A program made the translations under genes and the position numbers. Positions 10,355 to 20,275 of a DNA stretch of 64,000 nt are shown here, one piece after another; the stretch's first letter is position 1; each line of letters starts with the position of its first letter. The DNA is from Desulfobacterales bacterium (lineage in GTDB: Bacteria; Desulfobacterota; Desulfobacteria; Desulfobacterales; JAAELO01), in assembly GCA_024226555.1 (NCBI GenBank), contig JAAELO010000054.1:16241-80240 (forward strand), written 5' to 3'. The notes under the pieces are model-generated. The model saw only the letters and a list, made by a program, of their open reading frames with translations, ran no database searches and was not told the DNA's origin.

Positions 10355-11002
10355 TTATGGTTGTAGAATAGATACATCAATGACTGTTCCTTTAGCGTTT
10401 AAATCACCGCTAAGGGCAACACCATCAATTGTCTTTACTGCTTGAGAGTCATCAAGACCAGATGTACCACCAGAATCTTCCTTATTCTTTGCAGTCAAAT
10501 GTTTAAAATCATCTTTAGGTGCATCAACAGTTAAGGCTCTAGATGCAAATCTAATTTCTTGAAGAGTAATATCAACTTCCCAAGATTTACCAAGTGAGGC
10601 ATCTTTGCTAATATCAAATTTCGTTAGTATTGCTTTTTGTATTCCACTAATTTTTCCATCATCATTGCCAGAAAAAGATACTGTGAAAACTGTTTTCTTA
10701 AATTGTAAATCCCTTAAATCTTTTATATATTCTTCAAGCTTTTTTGGTACATCCGGGTTTTTTCCAGAAATTAAATTTAATGCGCTTGTTATAGATACTG
10801 TTTTTGATTGTGCGACATCAGTAAGAACACCTCTAAAAGATACAGAGGCTGGATTCATAACTACATTGTCACTAACAGAAGAACCTGTTTCTATTGGGTA
10901 GTTTGTAACTGTTGATGAAAAGCTAACGTTGATATTTGTAGTAGCATGAAGCTCATACTTTTTTTCTGGTTCTCCGAAAGGAGTTAAATAGAAACTAGCC
11001 AT
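10355..11002 (-). CDS. Dit-like tail protein
   Basis: MNPASVSFRGVLTDVAQ... directly downstream of tape measure. Confidence 0.55.
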   Translation of the reverse strand: MASFYLTPFGEPEKKYELHATTNINVSFSSTVTNYPIETGSSVSDNVVMNPASVSFRGVLTDVAQSKTVSITSALNLISGKNPDVPKKLEEYIKDLRDLQFKKTVFTVSFSGNDDGKISGIQKAILTKFDISKDASLGKSWEVDITLQEIRFASRALTVDAPKDDFKHLTAKNKEDSGGTSGLDDSQAVKTIDGVALSGDLNAKGTVIDVSILQP

Positions 11003-11014
11003 AACTATCCACTT

Positions 11015-12829
11015 TTATGCAAATTGACCATCAATGAATGCGTAAGCAAACTCAGGAGCTTGATCTGCTGTTGTTCCATCTGGTAGTGTTAGATTTAGAG
11101 TTTGAACATTCATTGTATTTTTTGGTTCTAATTCCTCAGAAATCTTTTTGTCTTTCTCTTGTACGCTTGACCTATATGCATTAAGTATATCTTTTTTTGT
11201 TCCTCCAGCAGCTTTCACAGCTCTTACATCTGCGCCTGCACCCTCGGTTGCCAATTTTGATGGATCAACTTTTTTAGGTAATATCCCAAAGTATTGAAGT
11301 GTTCTTACTAGGTCATTGAACTCATCTTTAATATCTTTTAAAAACTTATCAGGGTTATTAAACATCTCATCCCACTGTAAGCCTATCCATTTTGATATTA
11401 GCCATAAGTCAACAAAGTGTTTGTAGATTCTGTTCACTGTCCACTGCATAGCATTCAAAGGCACTAACGCATCATCTAAACTGTCAAATGCATACTCTCG
11501 TATCTTTTTCCAACCATCACCAATAGTACCAACCAATTTTGCTATAGGAATTAGAAAAACTTTAAGAAATGCTGCACCCATCTTGACAAACGCCTTTAGA
11601 CCTAATCCCATTAAGCCCCAGAAGTCTTTAGTCTCTTCAAAAAAATCAGCACCCATTTTAAAGACTTCAGACATTGCTTCACCAAGACCACCTGCAAAAA
11701 AAGCATCCCCTGCTTCTCGCATTGTTTGATTGAATCTGGTTTGTTCTGCTTCTGTAGATTTCAAGGCTTTTGCATAAGCACCAGAAGCACGAATATCTTT
11801 TCTCAGGTATTTGGCGAAGTTAACTAATTCATTATTACCAACTGATCCAGCCTTAACAAGCTCCATGAATTGAGGAACTGTTTTTCCCATTGACTGAGCG
11901 AAAATACCCATTGCCGATGGCATACGATCTCCAAGTTGGAGCTTCAATTCTTCCATCATGACTTGGCCTTTACCCATCATCTGGGAAAAAGCTCTCATAA
12001 CACCTTGAGTATCATCAGTAGATAAACCAAATGCTCTTGATGCTTCAGAAGCTGCCATAAAGATCTCTTGAGAGTCTTCAAGTGCCATGTTAGACATACG
12101 ACCAGCAACACCAATCTTTGCATAACCATCTGCAAGAGCTAATACATCAACACCTAAATGCTTTGCAGTTTTTTGGAGGAAAGCCATCTGTTTAGTGCCA
12201 GCTTGTGCTGAACCAAAAGATGCTTGTAACTGAATTCTTAGATTTTCCCAAGTTTTACCATTACGGTATATCTCTCGTGTTAGCATTGTAACACCAGCAA
12301 CCATTGCAGCAATACGACCTTGCTTTAAAGCTGCCATGAACTTTTGAGTAACACTGGTAGCAGAGCGTGTTGATCTGGTATACTCTCTAACAGAATCAGT
12401 TGCTCCCTTGATCCTAACTTTTAAGATAGACCAAACTTGCCCTTGAACACGTAATTGTTGCTGTGATGTGATCGTAGCTTTTCTAAGATTAGCTTGGTAG
12501 CTCTCAACAGATTTAATTTGTTTCTGGATTTGAGCGTGTGCTGCTGCACCTCCCTTTATTTTCAAATCAATTCCAGCAGCCAATGTTCTTAATTTTTGTA
12601 ACTGTGCATTTGTTTGTTGAAGGAGAGTTAATTTTCTAGCGTTGAGTAGATCAAGATCAGCGCCTTTTTTCTGGCGAGTTTGCTTAGGCTGTTTTGCCGT
12701 TGGGTCAACTGCTGTTTGAGTTTTTTTCCCAAGATTTTGAATTTTGTCTTCAAGGTCTTTGATACCCTTGTTGACTTTTTTTGCACTCCATCCAATCTCA
12801 AGAGTGTAATCATTAATTGTTGTTGCCAT
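11015..12829 (-). CDS. Tail tape measure protein
   Basis: 604 aa, coiled N-terminus, canonical ASFGSAQAGTKQMAFLQKTAKHLGVDVLALADGYAKI...MMEELKLQLGDRMPSAMGIFAQSMG region. Confidence 0.9.
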   Translation of the reverse strand: MATTINDYTLEIGWSAKKVNKGIKDLEDKIQNLGKKTQTAVDPTAKQPKQTRQKKGADLDLLNARKLTLLQQTNAQLQKLRTLAAGIDLKIKGGAAAHAQIQKQIKSVESYQANLRKATITSQQQLRVQGQVWSILKVRIKGATDSVREYTRSTRSATSVTQKFMAALKQGRIAAMVAGVTMLTREIYRNGKTWENLRIQLQASFGSAQAGTKQMAFLQKTAKHLGVDVLALADGYAKIGVAGRMSNMALEDSQEIFMAASEASRAFGLSTDDTQGVMRAFSQMMGKGQVMMEELKLQLGDRMPSAMGIFAQSMGKTVPQFMELVKAGSVGNNELVNFAKYLRKDIRASGAYAKALKSTEAEQTRFNQTMREAGDAFFAGGLGEAMSEVFKMGADFFEETKDFWGLMGLGLKAFVKMGAAFLKVFLIPIAKLVGTIGDGWKKIREYAFDSLDDALVPLNAMQWTVNRIYKHFVDLWLISKWIGLQWDEMFNNPDKFLKDIKDEFNDLVRTLQYFGILPKKVDPSKLATEGAGADVRAVKAAGGTKKDILNAYRSSVQEKDKKISEELEPKNTMNVQTLNLTLPDGTTADQAPEFAYAFIDGQFA

Positions 12830-13004
12830 CCTTCCTAAGCCTCAAATTTTCTTTGTGCTGATCAAGATCACTAGCCGCATCTAAAAATTCTAGTATCTGT
12901 ATATTCTGTTTATGACGTGAGAATTCACGCATTGAAAATGAATACTTCAAATCTAGAAAAGACTCAGTACAATATTTAGAGTTAGATACTCCATATATGA
13001 ACAA
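12813..13004 (-). CDS. Small ORF between chaperone and tape measure; possible -1 frameshift extension of the chaperone
   Basis: Begins at TTG in the track; its frame is open upstream into the -1 frame of the preceding gene. Confidence 0.5.
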   Translation of the reverse strand: MFIYGVSNSKYCTESFLDLKYSFSMREFSRHKQNIQILEFLDAASDLDQHKENLRLRKDGNNN

Positions 13005-13039
13005 GTCTTCTGGCGCTAGAGTAGATTTCTTTTCAACGA

Positions 13040-13510
13040 TTAGCCTAGCTCTGTCTGAACTTCTTCTTTTGGCGGAGTTAATTGAGCTTGAAATTCCTTT
13101 ATATATGTCATAAGTCTTGCTTTCAAACTCACTTCCGTAAAAAGGCTACCATAGTTCTCCTTGATAGCTTCAGATAGGACGTTTACAAGTAAACCAAGTC
13201 TACCTTTAAAATATGATTCAAAATCAACAGGCACATCATTAGCCAAAAGATTTTGTAATAACTCTTTTATAATATCTAGAACATCAATATTACCAAGTTG
13301 ATTTTTCATATGTATTGCTATAGCTGCAAAGGTTTGATTGTCATCATAAAGATCATCTGACATCATCCCATCGAAAGCAGCTCCAGCCGCAGGTAAGCTC
13401 AATTTAACAATCTCTTGTCCTGTACAAAATGCACGAGAAGTGCATAGAAGTGTTAGTTTATAATCTGTATTGTCAATCCTGAATTCAACTACATCTCTAA
13501 CTGAAGTCAT
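13040..13510 (-). CDS. Tail assembly chaperone (G-like)
   Basis: Position between tube and tape measure; GGAGG ribosome-binding site before ATG at 13510. Confidence 0.65.
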   Translation of the reverse strand: MTSVRDVVEFRIDNTDYKLTLLCTSRAFCTGQEIVKLSLPAAGAAFDGMMSDDLYDDNQTFAAIAIHMKNQLGNIDVLDIIKELLQNLLANDVPVDFESYFKGRLGLLVNVLSEAIKENYGSLFTEVSLKARLMTYIKEFQAQLTPPKEEVQTELG

Positions 13511-13539
13511 ATTAACGCCCTCCATTTTTTATTAATATT

Positions 13540-14052
13540 TTAAAGTGATGATTGTGCAACCATCCCTGCAACGATAGCTGCTACTTCAATAGCAAATGTT
13601 GCATCATCTAATCCACGAGGAATAGATAAGAAGTCAATCTTCTCAGAATAGAATGTCCACTCATGTGTTTCTTGTTCAACACCTAACATAATTTCTGGTG
13701 CTGTCTTCAAGTAAGCATTACGTGCAATACATAAAACCGAACCTGAAGGATCAGAAACAGCAAAGTCAGCTTTAATAATTGCTGCTGTGTCTGCTTGATT
13801 ATTCTGATAAGCCAAGATGCCAGCTAACTGTCGTGTAGTTAATGATGTTTGCATCAACTCAACTTTGATAGTACCTGAACGATCAGGTGTGACACTGGTA
13901 GCTAATGAACCATCAGCTCCAATTGTTTCTGTAGTTAGGTCTGTATTGTAGGCAAAAGTAACGATATTATCGTTAGAGAAACCTTCCATATTTACTAGAC
14001 CCCAAGCACATGCGACTTCTCTTGCACTATATACGGGTAATGAATCGGCCAT
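13540..14052 (-). CDS. Tail tube protein, DUF3277-like
   Basis: YSAREVACAWGLVNMEGFSND...; follows sheath. Confidence 0.8.
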   Translation of the reverse strand: MADSLPVYSAREVACAWGLVNMEGFSNDNIVTFAYNTDLTTETIGADGSLATSVTPDRSGTIKVELMQTSLTTRQLAGILAYQNNQADTAAIIKADFAVSDPSGSVLCIARNAYLKTAPEIMLGVEQETHEWTFYSEKIDFLSIPRGLDDATFAIEVAAIVAGMVAQSSL

Positions 14053-14062
14053 TATCTTCTCC

Positions 14063-15427
14063 TTAAACCTCTAATACGCCAGTAATATCTACTAACTGAA
14101 TTGCACCTGCCAAGGTAGCGTTGAATTCCAAACCGTCAAGAATACGTGTAACTTTCTCACTGGTTGGTATGTCTGCTGACTTAGGTACTGTTATTGTTAT
14201 AGGATCTGTTAGAAAATCCCTGTTCACTTTATAGTCATTCAATCTACGTTCAAGAGCGCCTGAAAATACATTAATACCTTTATCGGTATAAGGTACTTTT
14301 GTGCCTTGTTGGTTAGTTAGAATATCAAACATATCTGCTGTAATGTCTGATTTGAGATTATCTCTACCACGAATAATATCAATCCATTCATTACCAACAA
14401 CCTTACCTTCTCTGTTATATACAGTTGAACCAGTTATAGCTGCCCAATTTGAGTAACGATCTGCAAGGTTTTGTTGTTGAGTAGGTGTTAGTTTGACTCC
14501 ATCAGAATTCTTAGCTGCACTCACTGGAACTTGAATGTTAGCCCAAGTTATAGAGCCTGCATCAAATGGTAGGTTATATCCTAGCAAAGCACCTTCATTG
14601 AATGATGTGTCAGCTTCGTCATGCCACCAACCAATAGTACGCATATAACCACCTTCGGCAAGATAGCCAAGGATGTCACTTGTACTAGATGGATCTGAAC
14701 CGGGAGTGTATGTGGTAGTAATAGATTCTGAAGCCTCACTTCCGTAGAAGTAAAGTTTATCAAGTGATTCAATAAAAGTAGCCATTGCTACGATGTCAAC
14801 TAATGTATCATGCTGCTCCCAGAATAATGCATACCAATCATCATCGATAAGTTGTATCGCTGTTAGTCCTGTAACAGCATCTTCAACAGCAGTAGCTTCA
14901 ATACCTATATTAGTGAAATCACTTAGTATAAAGTCTTCTGTAGGATAAGTTGTAGCACGAGCAATAGTGAACGTATCACCATTATCAGTTAGTGTTACTG
15001 TTAGACCAGCACCATTAATCTGTGCAACCAAATTGTCAACTACATCTGCAACAGTATCACCACCAATAGTGGTATAGGTTGCATCTACTGTTGTACCAAC
15101 AAGGTCTGTCACAGTTAATGCAGTAGTTGTTCCTGTAACTACAGAGCCATCTACAGTAACAAGAGGTGAGATTATAGAGTCACCTATCAATCGACCAATT
15201 TTTAAATTGTCCACTGATGGTTCATTTGAAAACACAGATTGACCAGCTATAAATGCGTTAGATGTCGTTTGTGTATCTGCACCAATAGTAGTTGTACCTG
15301 TATAAGTGCGTACACGATCTGTGTAATAGTTGTGAGCCGTTAAGAAAAATGGCGTTCCAAAACCTGCGCGTTGGACACCAGATGTAGAAAGGCTGATTGA
15401 AACTAGAGCTATGTCTTGCAAAGCCAT
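14063..15427 (-). CDS. Tail sheath protein, DUF3383-like
   Basis: 454 aa; MALQDIALVSISLSTSGVQRAGFGTPFFL and C-terminal sheath-like domain; position before tube. Confidence 0.85.
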   Translation of the reverse strand: MALQDIALVSISLSTSGVQRAGFGTPFFLTAHNYYTDRVRTYTGTTTIGADTQTTSNAFIAGQSVFSNEPSVDNLKIGRLIGDSIISPLVTVDGSVVTGTTTALTVTDLVGTTVDATYTTIGGDTVADVVDNLVAQINGAGLTVTLTDNGDTFTIARATTYPTEDFILSDFTNIGIEATAVEDAVTGLTAIQLIDDDWYALFWEQHDTLVDIVAMATFIESLDKLYFYGSEASESITTTYTPGSDPSSTSDILGYLAEGGYMRTIGWWHDEADTSFNEGALLGYNLPFDAGSITWANIQVPVSAAKNSDGVKLTPTQQQNLADRYSNWAAITGSTVYNREGKVVGNEWIDIIRGRDNLKSDITADMFDILTNQQGTKVPYTDKGINVFSGALERRLNDYKVNRDFLTDPITITVPKSADIPTSEKVTRILDGLEFNATLAGAIQLVDITGVLEV

Positions 15428-15467
15428 GTTTTACCTCATTTAGTTTGTTATTCCCGTTAGGGTAAAG

Positions 15468-16073
15468 TTAAGATGTAGTATCGACATGAATTATTATTGG
15501 ATCGGAATTTAACGAACCTGTTAGTTCCCCATCAATAATAACGTTTTCGATACTTTCTAGGTTCGGGTCAACGAACATATCATTTACCCTAATTGACATT
15601 TGGACGAAAGATGCTTCCAAAAAGTCAGTTTGTAAAAGTTCTGGTAGGATCTGAACTACTTCAACATCACCTAATGCAATGCCGCCAGTTCTTAGTAAGG
15701 CGATCATGTCATCTCTTCGGTATGCTGTTTTTAAGTTTTCTGCAATATCTATTGCTCTCAAACCTAACGTTGTATTACTACCGTAAATTGATACCTGCAA
15801 TTCAAGTGTTTTATGGGTTTGATAAGCAAACTCATCATCACCGTCATCATATGTAAGAGCTGTTAGATACCAATCAGTATCTTTACTTGTTAAAACATCT
15901 AGAACAGCATAAGGGTAATCTGGAATTGGATATTCTGGATTTGGTCTAGCATTAAAAACAATTCCATATGTTTCTTGAGTTGCTGGATTAGTTGTCTGTG
16001 TTAATAGATCGCCAATCGCCAATTTAACTGAATCTATAACAACCTTTCTTATTTCATTAAAGTCTAGAGCCAT
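15468..16073 (-). CDS. Phage neck terminator-like protein
   Basis: 201 aa; YPIPDYPYAVLDVLTSKDTDWYLTAL...LELQVSIYGSN; head-tail position. Confidence 0.6.
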   Translation of the reverse strand: MALDFNEIRKVVIDSVKLAIGDLLTQTTNPATQETYGIVFNARPNPEYPIPDYPYAVLDVLTSKDTDWYLTALTYDDGDDEFAYQTHKTLELQVSIYGSNTTLGLRAIDIAENLKTAYRRDDMIALLRTGGIALGDVEVVQILPELLQTDFLEASFVQMSIRVNDMFVDPNLESIENVIIDGELTGSLNSDPIIIHVDTTS

Positions 16074-16579
16074 TATGTTTGCCTAACTTTACCGTCAAAA
16101 GATGTTCTGTAAGTGAAGTGGTATAATAGTTCGCCAGTTTCAAATAGTGGTGTTTGGTTGTTTGGTGCTTGAGGAAAATAAGCTGTATTGTTAAAAACAA
16201 CATGAGCCTGTTTTTTTGCAAACCAACCAACAGCATTTAATACATCTAGTGGATTGCCCTTTTTATCTAGTTTTTTAAACCAAGATTTCATAGCTCTTTT
16301 GTACTTCATAGAACCACGTAAGCCATAGAATGTTCGTTGTACTATATGCTCCATGAAAGGCATAGGTATTCTGAACGGCTGATCACTCAAAGGAAAATAA
16401 CCAAGCTCTAACGCTTGTGCCAAACCTGCATAAGTGTAGCTTCCAATTCCATCTGATCCTTTATGTTTTCCTTGACTTGCAAAATATCCTACTTCTGTTC
16501 CTTGACCATCAAGCTTCTTTATAGATGCCAACATACTGTCAAGTTTTTTTCCTTTCTTTTTTATCTTGACAGAAATCAC
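16073..16579 (-). CDS. Head-tail connector candidate
   Basis: 168 aa; GYFASQGKHKGSDGIGSYTYAGLAQALELGYFPLSDQPFRIPMPFM; position. Confidence 0.5.
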   Translation of the reverse strand: MISVKIKKKGKKLDSMLASIKKLDGQGTEVGYFASQGKHKGSDGIGSYTYAGLAQALELGYFPLSDQPFRIPMPFMEHIVQRTFYGLRGSMKYKRAMKSWFKKLDKKGNPLDVLNAVGWFAKKQAHVVFNNTAYFPQAPNNQTPLFETGELLYHFTYRTSFDGKVRQT

Positions 16580-16597
16580 TTAAATATCCTTTTTAAA

Positions 16598-18295
16598 TCA
16601 TATTGCAACTACTGTATTCTTTACAGCTTGGTTCATAACTGTGCCGCCTTGAATACGGCTGTAATGGGCATACCTATCAGTGATAGTTAAGTCTGCTTTA
16701 GCTTCGGCAGAAGTATCATTGCCTGAATCTGTCAACGCTTGTGTTATGTTTGTAGCTTCAAACTCTATGCCTACTGCTGAGTCTTTCGTAGCTTTCCAGC
16801 TTATCCAATCCCCATACTCGACATCAGCACCAAAGTTTAATATTACGAACTTAGACCCAAAAGCTGTCGTGCTTTGTACTAAATTTACCCCCTTTAAATC
16901 AGTGGAGTTAACATAAACCCACAACCTATCTGTAGTGTCAGACCCAATCCCAAAACTTGGAGAACCAGTACCCTCAGCACCTAAGTATTGAAACTCGCCT
17001 TCCCAAATAAAATCATTTGCTGGATGTTCTTCAGCCGCAGGCCATACGTTACTATCGCCAACCGTTGTGCGTATTGTTATTACTTCTGCTTCAGTTTTTA
17101 AAGAAAGCGACCAATCAATAGTAAATACGTTAGAACTATCTCCAGTGTTTTCAAAGCCAGCTTGTGTAGCTACATCATCGGCCAATCCTGTAGGATTATA
17201 TATAACTTCATACTGTAGGCTTGAAACGTTTACATATCCTGTTATTCTAAGCTTAACATTGTTTGTTAGACTAGTATAAATGCAACCAACATCATTAGCA
17301 GTACAGTAAGAGTAATACTTACCTGTAACTCCGCTGCTTTGTAAATAACCTACTGTACCAATAGAACCGTTTGTAAATAACCCATTAGTCCAACCACCAG
17401 AAGTGTAATCACCTAAAACGGTAGCAGTAACACTGTTACTTGGAACTTCTCTAAAAGCGCCTTGTTCAATTAGGCTACTGATAGTGGGTTGGCAGGCGAC
17501 TCTTGTAGTGACAGCCCCTTCAGCTTTAACGTAGCTAGATAAACCGCCTTCACATAAGTTACCACCCCACGCGTAGTACTTTATAGTGCCACTGTCAGAA
17601 GCAAACCTAAGTCCTCCGTTGCCCGTTCCCGCAGACACAAAACTATCAACAACCGTAACAGCGGCATGGTATTCTGTTAGTCTCTCAATTCCATCGCCTA
17701 TAAGACTTAAATCAATCTCCCATGAGCCAAGTGGTGAGCCTGCTGTGTTTCTAAGTAAAGCTGTACCCGTTGAATAACTAGCATGTTTCTTAAAGAATAC
17801 GCTAGCGGCTAAGGCAACAGATGCGGAAAATGCGCCATTTGCTATTTGTCTTACATCGTCTACGCCATCAGCTCCAACCGTCAACTCAAACATATACAAG
17901 CCAGTTTTGGGGGAAGTCACTGTCGTAGTGTCTACCGTACCTGTGCCGCGCTCAAGCCATATTGCTTGAGTTAGGTCTTCTGTCCATTTCATTGTCTGCG
18001 TGGTGGCTATACCCTCAACTAGCATACTTTCACCAGTTATAATAGCAGCTCCACCGCTTGGATATGTAGTCATACTGGAATCTAACTGAACCACATTAGT
18101 TTCACTATCACGAATTGTTAGTACAGATGTTTCTTGATTAACCCATTCAAGAATTCCATAATCAAAGCTATAAAAAATAACAGCATCGTTAGGGATTATA
18201 GGTGATACACCACCCCATTCACCAAAATAGAATGGTGAAATACCAGATCTTAACTCTCTTAATTGAACTTGATCAACAACGGGTATAATCGCCAT
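16598..18295 (-). CDS. Virion fibre/decoration-like protein
   Basis: 565 aa, beta-rich; WTEDLTQAIWLERGTGTVDTTTVTSP... common in phage fibre-type proteins. Confidence 0.5.
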   Translation of the reverse strand: MAIIPVVDQVQLRELRSGISPFYFGEWGGVSPIIPNDAVIFYSFDYGILEWVNQETSVLTIRDSETNVVQLDSSMTTYPSGGAAIITGESMLVEGIATTQTMKWTEDLTQAIWLERGTGTVDTTTVTSPKTGLYMFELTVGADGVDDVRQIANGAFSASVALAASVFFKKHASYSTGTALLRNTAGSPLGSWEIDLSLIGDGIERLTEYHAAVTVVDSFVSAGTGNGGLRFASDSGTIKYYAWGGNLCEGGLSSYVKAEGAVTTRVACQPTISSLIEQGAFREVPSNSVTATVLGDYTSGGWTNGLFTNGSIGTVGYLQSSGVTGKYYSYCTANDVGCIYTSLTNNVKLRITGYVNVSSLQYEVIYNPTGLADDVATQAGFENTGDSSNVFTIDWSLSLKTEAEVITIRTTVGDSNVWPAAEEHPANDFIWEGEFQYLGAEGTGSPSFGIGSDTTDRLWVYVNSTDLKGVNLVQSTTAFGSKFVILNFGADVEYGDWISWKATKDSAVGIEFEATNITQALTDSGNDTSAEAKADLTITDRYAHYSRIQGGTVMNQAVKNTVVAI

Positions 18296-18303
18296 TACGA
18301 ACC

Positions 18304-18570
18304 TTACGAGTTATCTTGAACATTCACTTTAGAAGATCCAAGCGCCCAAGCACCTGTAGCACCAGCTTGAACAATTACATATCCATTCATTGGAATATTA
18401 ATACCATCTCTATCTGGTACTGTAGGTTCAGCTGCAACTACTGTAATTGTTACTGGTATGCTTCCTTTATTTTGTACAAGTAATTCAGTTCCAACATCTA
18501 ACCCTGACTCATCATATAAATCAGTATATGTGTCATTGTTTAGAAGAATATCGGGTAATGTATCGGCCAT
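18304..18570 (-). CDS. Small structural protein
   Basis: 88-aa ORF tightly packed in operon. Confidence 0.45.
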   Translation of the reverse strand: MADTLPDILLNNDTYTDLYDESGLDVGTELLVQNKGSIPVTITVVAAEPTVPDRDGINIPMNGYVIVQAGATGAWALGSSKVNVQDNS

Positions 18571-18594
18571 TTTCTTTCCTTAGATTTTTAAATT

Positions 18595-18990
18595 TTATGA
18601 GCCTTCAGGTTGTATCAACTGTAAGTAATACTCATTGTTATCAGCTAACAATCCGTAGCTTGTCCATAAACCCTTTCGGCAAACCTTGTAACTATTTCCA
18701 TCAATAACGCAAGTGTCGGGTAAGTTGTTATCGAACTGGTTAGTAGTTCTAAGGACATCTTTTGAGTAATATACAAAGTAGTCTTCTTCTCGAAATCCCT
18801 CTTCTAAACCAACACGATTTTGATATTTAGAAAATGGTTGAAGTGATCCAATTGTAGAAATTGTTTCGGTAGTTGTGGGTGTTACTATATTGCCGTACTC
18901 ATCCACATAAGTTTTATCTGTGTCACTTCCATATCTTGTAAAGTCGATAGAATGTGTTTCTAACAACGTTATACTTGTTTTTCCTACCAT
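18595..18990 (-). CDS. Head completion-like protein
   Basis: 131-aa ORF in head-tail joining position. Confidence 0.45.
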   Translation of the reverse strand: MVGKTSITLLETHSIDFTRYGSDTDKTYVDEYGNIVTPTTTETISTIGSLQPFSKYQNRVGLEEGFREEDYFVYYSKDVLRTTNQFDNNLPDTCVIDGNSYKVCRKGLWTSYGLLADNNEYYLQLIQPEGS

Positions 18991-19002
18991 GCTTGCTCCC
19001 TG

Positions 19003-19560
19003 TTAACAGCAGCAGCCACTACCAACACCAAGCCCACATGTTCCGCATAAGTTAACTTCTATTGTTCCTAGAAATGCTAGTCCATTATTGTATCCACGAA
19101 AATAACCATTTTCCCATGTGATAGCATGACACGCTAACATTGCCGAGCTAAACCAACCAATACTAATTCCTGACTGACGTAGACCGTTATTGCAATAACC
19201 CCCTAAAAAGAAAAGAGGTAATCCATCTGCACCAGAACCTATAGGGGGATTTGCTTTGAGCCATTTACATGTATTTTTATAAGCTTGGTAACGTTCATTC
19301 CCATACTCTTCTACTTCGACTGCATTAACCCTCTCGCGGCTTCTAAGACCACTTTGAGCATAGTGTCTAACAATAATACTACAAGCGTAAATAGCAGCAA
19401 ACCACTCTGCGATTGACTCATCAACTTCAGTGTACATATCAAGGATTTGTTGATACATATTATCAGACATGATTGGGCAAGTTTTATCAAAGTCACCAAC
19501 TAAGGCACGTACAACATCAATGGAGTTTGTTAGATCCAGATTTATAATAGCATCTGTCAT
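19003..19560 (-). CDS. Head-completion adaptor-like protein (DUF4054-like)
   Basis: 185 aa; VRALVGDFDKTCPIMSDNMYQQILDMY..; Cys-rich C-terminus LCGTCGLGVGSGCCC. Confidence 0.5.
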   Translation of the reverse strand: MTDAIINLDLTNSIDVVRALVGDFDKTCPIMSDNMYQQILDMYTEVDESIAEWFAAIYACSIIVRHYAQSGLRSRERVNAVEVEEYGNERYQAYKNTCKWLKANPPIGSGADGLPLFFLGGYCNNGLRQSGISIGWFSSAMLACHAITWENGYFRGYNNGLAFLGTIEVNLCGTCGLGVGSGCCC

Positions 19561-19748
19561 TAGAAATCCTTATCTGATTCATTAACACTAAAAACCATGC
19601 GTGGTTTTACTTTTGCTAGTACCTTTTTGGTACTTGGCTTCCATCCCTGTTTTCTCATTGTACCATAAACAAATGCATCAGCTTCTTTACCACTCATACC
19701 TTTTCTTCTGGCTTCACTTCTTAACTTGCGTTCCATTTCAACAGGCAT
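19560..19748 (-). CDS. Small conserved phage protein
   Basis: 62 aa: MERKLRSEARRKGMSGKEADAFVYGTMRKQGWKP. Confidence 0.6.
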   Translation of the reverse strand: MPVEMERKLRSEARRKGMSGKEADAFVYGTMRKQGWKPSTKKVLAKVKPRMVFSVNESDKDF

Positions 19749-19758
19749 AATATCTTCC

Positions 19759-20157
19759 TTAAACTACTATAGAAAATAGATTAGTTCCATCAGAGTATAA
19801 AGTTACTGAACCATAATCGGTAGATATTGTAATATCAGCACCACCATCAATAGTTGCAGTACCACCATCTACAATTAAATTATCAGATGAAGCATCACCA
19901 CCTTCATCTTTTACACTAAAGACAAAAGGTGCTTCTGGTGTACCTTTTGCAATTAAAGTATCAGAGGTTGTTAGAGTTGCACCCCCAGTGGTTGTAAAAG
20001 CATATAAAGTAGCATCACCAACTGTATCTGTATCTGTAGTTTCTGTAAATCCCAAGCGAGTAGCTACTGTGTTTACGATATTTTTAACGCGAGCTGACTC
20101 ACCTGTTGACCTATCAATGAGAGTTGTCACATAAAAATTGTCATGACTTGTTGCCAT
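19759..20157 (-). CDS. Small virion protein sharing its N-terminus with the giant fibre
   Basis: MATSHDNFYVTTLIDRSTGES compared with MATQDNLFISSLTDRTTGKS of the 2131-aa ORF. Confidence 0.5.
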   Translation of the reverse strand: MATSHDNFYVTTLIDRSTGESARVKNIVNTVATRLGFTETTDTDTVGDATLYAFTTTGGATLTTSDTLIAKGTPEAPFVFSVKDEGGDASSDNLIVDGGTATIDGGADITISTDYGSVTLYSDGTNLFSIVV

Positions 20158-20184
20158 TTTTAAATTCCTTTTTTAATTAATACT

Positions 20185-20238
20185 TTATTTTGAGCCTTTA
20201 GAGCCTTTAGATTTCTTTTTCTTTGAACCACCTGACAT
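20185..20238 (-). CDS. Putative 17-aa lysine-rich micropeptide (MSGGSKKKKSKGSKGSK)
   Basis: Below track length cut-off; ATG preceded by AAGGG at ribosome-binding-site distance; fills the gap between two structural genes. Confidence 0.4.
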   Translation of the reverse strand: MSGGSKKKKSKGSKGSK

Positions 20239-20275
20239 AATACATTCCCTTGTCGTAGACAATTTAATTTTTTAT

